A stretch of 47,689 nt of DNA from Bifidobacterium breve (GTDB taxonomy: Bacteria; Myxococcota_A; UBA796; SXON01), in contig CALQBK020000017.1 of assembly GCA_943328795.2 (NCBI GenBank), positions 1 through 47,689 on the forward strand, written 5' to 3'. Both the position numbers and the translations under genes were made by a program. The first letter of the stretch is position 1. Each line of letters starts with the position of its first letter. The notes under the pieces were generated by a model that was not told where the DNA came from, searched no databases, and saw only the letters and a program-made list of their open reading frames with translations. This document shows positions 45,698-47,689 of this stretch, piece by piece.

Positions 45698-46516
45698 TCA
45701 CTGCGACCAGCCGCTCGCCCGCTCCAGCAGCGCCCGCGCCTGCGGGATCGGGCCCTCGTCGCTCAAGTACGCGGCCAGCGTGGGGTCTGCGAGCACGTCG
45801 AAGTAGCTCCGCGGCGCGCCGTCGACGAGCACGGTGTCGGCGACGAGGCGGATGCCGTGGCTGTAGTCCGCGTAGTGAACGCCGTGCACGAGGCTGAGCG
45901 GCTGGATCGGGCGGCCGTCCAGCCGGTGCCAGCCGTAGATGGCCTCGCGGTCCGGGCTGGCGGACAGCTGGGGGGTCAAGACCAGGTCCTTCTTGGTGCC
46001 CGCGACGAGGTCGAGCGTCGACCGCTCGCCGCGCTCCGCTGCGATCCGGTCCCGGCTCTCCAGGATGTACGGCACCGAGCGCATCTCGGGCCCCGCGGGC
46101 AACGGGCACGGGTCCAAGTGCAGCGTCGCCGCGGCGTACACGGCGTCGACGATCCGGCGCGTTGGCAGCCCAAACCCGAGCGACTGGGCGATCGCGGCGG
46201 CGTCCACGAAGTCCAACGGGACCGGGAGGAAGTCCAGGTCGTCGCCGACCGAGAGGTAGTCGGGGGTGACGAAGACCGTGATGATCGCCCCGGCGGGGCC
46301 CGCCAGCGTCACGGCCGAGAGCTCACGCAGGAACGAAGGCACGTTTCCAGCGAGGATCGCGTCCCGCGTCGCGACGTAGCGCTCGTGATCGGGCAGCCCC
46401 GCTACCCGGGCGGCGAACGCCGTCCCGTTCTCGGCGTCGAGCGCGCGGGGCGGCAACGGCACCGCGTTCACGTCCATGGCGAAGGCGAGGGTCGTGAGCA
46501 GGTGGAGGGTGAGCAC
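45698..46516 (-). CDS. Exported protein of unknown function
   Basis: 272 residues, GTG start. A short signal peptide (MLTLHLLTTLAFA) precedes the mature part. Features: RALDAENGTAFAARVAGLPD, a possible catalytic-type stretch IYGWHRLDGRPIQPLSLVHG followed by VHYADYSHGIRLVADTVLVD, which has several His and Tyr. I do not recognise the family; the SHGIRLV stretch looks conserved. It is 15 bases downstream of the SUMF1-like gene, so the two are co-transcribed. Confidence 0.65.
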   Translation of the reverse strand: MLTLHLLTTLAFAMDVNAVPLPPRALDAENGTAFAARVAGLPDHERYVATRDAILAGNVPSFLRELSAVTLAGPAGAIITVFVTPDYLSVGDDLDFLPVPLDFVDAAAIAQSLGFGLPTRRIVDAVYAAATLHLDPCPLPAGPEMRSVPYILESRDRIAAERGERSTLDLVAGTKKDLVLTPQLSASPDREAIYGWHRLDGRPIQPLSLVHGVHYADYSHGIRLVADTVLVDGAPRSYFDVLADPTLAAYLSDEGPIPQARALLERASGWSQ

Positions 46517-46531
46517 GCCGGGACGCTATCC

Positions 46532-47536
46532 CTACCGGCTCGCGCAACAGCGAAAACCAAGGTGATAATTTTGGTGACTTGCGTCGTCTCGCACCCGTGT
46601 GCCGTGCCAATACGGGGCCCTCCACCGGCAGGAATCGTCGTGGGCGCGCACGGTGTCAAAAATGAACCAGCTGCCTTTTAGCTCGGTGACGCCAAGCTTC
46701 GTCGAGCCGGCGCTCGCTCGTTGGTCCTCCGCGAGCGGGAGGTTCATCGCCTCGGCCGCGTTCCCGTTGAGGTCGTAGGCCCCGAGCGCGCTCCGGCACT
46801 CCGGGAACGAGCCGACCGGGTAGGTGTTGGAGCCGCAGCCGGCCCAACTTCCCCCGTTGCAGCCCGCCGTTTTCGTGCTGCCGGTGCCGCACACCCCCTC
46901 GCGGTACGCCGACCCGTAGCTCCAGACTTGGGGATCGTTCGCGTTGCTCGCCGTCCGCATCCGCTGCACGGCGCTGACGTCCGACTGCCCCGCGGCGAGG
47001 TCGAACCGGTAGTCCGGCGCCAAGAGCTGGCCTGCGCACGCGCCCTCCCACTCGTGCGCGTCACAGAGGCGCTTGCCTTCGGCCTCGCAGAGCGCCGCCG
47101 CGTCCGACGTACGCGTCCACACCACCGGGTACTCGCACGGGATGTCCGGGAACTCGAAGGTGTCGATGCACGCCGGGGCGTCTCCTGGCGCCTGAGTTGC
47201 GGGGTCGTACAACGGCACCATGTTGGGGTGGCCGCACAGGCGCTCGGCGGCGGGGTCCGCGTGCACCCCGGCCGCCGCTTCGCGCTGTCGGCATTGCTCC
47301 TCGGTCATCGGGTGCCGGGTGACGGCGGGGTTCCCGGTGCCGATGTGGGGCGACGCCGCGAGGATGGCTTGGACGGCACGGACCTGCCCGTCGTCCAAGT
47401 GCTGCGCGGTGCGCAGCTTCTCCAGCAACGCCGCCTGCTCCACCGTGACCGTCGGCTCCCCGGCCGCACCCAACACCAAGAGCCCCAACCCCGCCGCGAG
47501 GCCGACCCGGGGCCAGCCCCGGCGCTGCGCACACAA
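46532..47536 (-). CDS. Exported SUMF1/FGE-like (formylglycine-generating-enzyme-fold) protein
   Basis: 334 residues from a TTG at 47536 preceded by GGAG; the frame is open to 47671 but lacks a signal peptide. The signal part is RRGWPRVGLAAGLGLLVLG. The SUMF1/EgtB-type domain shows CEAEGKRLCDAHEWEGAC, YPVGSFPECRSALGAYDLNG, NAAEAMNL and a terminal HLGFRCC. FGE enzymes need an active-site Cys pair in the C-terminal part; Cys residues exist but I cannot map the pair. Many family members lack FGE activity and are structural. Upstream to the window edge (47537-47689) I see no gene. Confidence 0.75.
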   Translation of the reverse strand: MCAQRRGWPRVGLAAGLGLLVLGAAGEPTVTVEQAALLEKLRTAQHLDDGQVRAVQAILAASPHIGTGNPAVTRHPMTEEQCRQREAAAGVHADPAAERLCGHPNMVPLYDPATQAPGDAPACIDTFEFPDIPCEYPVVWTRTSDAAALCEAEGKRLCDAHEWEGACAGQLLAPDYRFDLAAGQSDVSAVQRMRTASNANDPQVWSYGSAYREGVCGTGSTKTAGCNGGSWAGCGSNTYPVGSFPECRSALGAYDLNGNAAEAMNLPLAEDQRASAGSTKLGVTELKGSWFIFDTVRAHDDSCRWRAPYWHGTRVRDDASHQNYHLGFRCCASR

Positions 47537-47689
47537 GCCGGCTCCAACACCCTGAAATCGCTCGAAGCGGGACGCTCGCTGGCCCCCTCCCGCGCCGTTC
47601 CCCGCAGGGTCTGGCGGAGCCGACGTCTGCGGGGGCTTCGCCAGACCGTGCCTTGGAACGGCGCAAAACACCCGCCGATGCCGACGCGA

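Noticed and set aside
46545-46580. AT-rich stretch as a possible third palindrome
   Set aside because: Only a five-base inverted match is seen; it is the ordinary coding end of the SUMF1-like gene.
46532-47536. A functional link between the SUMF1-like protein and the sulfatase-fold protein at 3361-4989
   Set aside because: The sulfatase-fold protein has no Cys or Ser at the formylglycine site, and the two are over 40 kb apart.

Overview
This is a high-GC window (about 70% by eye) that starts GTG and TTG about as readily as ATG. It reads as chromosomal DNA from a member of the Myxococcota or a close relative. The reasons are a MYXO-CTERM-like surface-sorting tail (17374-18588), two AgmX/PglI-type C-terminal domains side by side at the left end, several secreted proteins with aspartate-serine/threonine linkers of the (DTDSD)n kind, and an isolated pilB. 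I see no rRNA, tRNA, CRISPR array, integrase, transposase or phage structural gene.

Layout. 1-3342: two AgmX/PglI-type membrane proteins, the first with an FHA domain and cut by the window edge, separated by a strong terminator hairpin. 3361-9027 (minus): an enoyl-CoA hydratase/isomerase, a DUF72 protein, a DEAD-box RNA helicase with an NDGPR repeat linker, and a membrane sulfatase-fold protein. 9028-9176: an intergenic double hairpin resembling a REPIN. 9177-18588: a block of exported proteins, with a lectin-like lipoprotein, a minus-strand set of propeller lipoprotein, DUF4331 protein, TPR lipoprotein and HupE/UreJ membrane protein, then a divergent plus-strand set containing an HxH-repeat lipoprotein and a MYXO-CTERM-like protein. 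18660-23379: housekeeping genes pyrH, frr, uppS, cdsA, accB and accC, tightly packed. 23453-28254: a His-rich secreted protein, a large lipoprotein gene split by one in-frame TAG, and a hexapeptide-repeat transferase. 28328-33715: a PAS-rich sensor with a receiver lacking its phosphoacceptor, a 49-residue coupled ORF, a sigma-like/anti-sigma-like membrane protein, and pilB. 33699-35605 (minus): a GTGA-coupled pair of an ABC-type ATPase and a possible TOPRIM-like protein, lower in GC than its surroundings and the best candidate for an acquired defence module. 35639-40979: a transglutaminase-like protein and other exported proteins, a frameshifted lipoprotein pseudogene, a TM2-like small protein, a MATE transporter and an SDR. 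41027-45655: gluQ, a Lon-like protease and an HlyD/MacA-like adaptor in one overlapping unit; gluQ carries an in-frame palindromic insertion. 45698-47536 (minus): a SUMF1-like protein and an unknown exported protein.

How they fit together. The core enzymes cover pyrimidine nucleotides (PyrH), ribosome recycling (Frr), polyprenyl and phospholipid precursors (UppS, CdsA) and the first step of fatty-acid synthesis (AccB, AccC), so 18660-23379 is largely a cell-envelope growth operon. Most of the rest is envelope proteins of unknown role. The most interesting points are the ATPase plus TOPRIM-like pair, the two palindromic elements (one intergenic with compensatory stem changes, one inside gluQ), the DUF4331-TPR-HupE set, and the interrupted lipoprotein gene.
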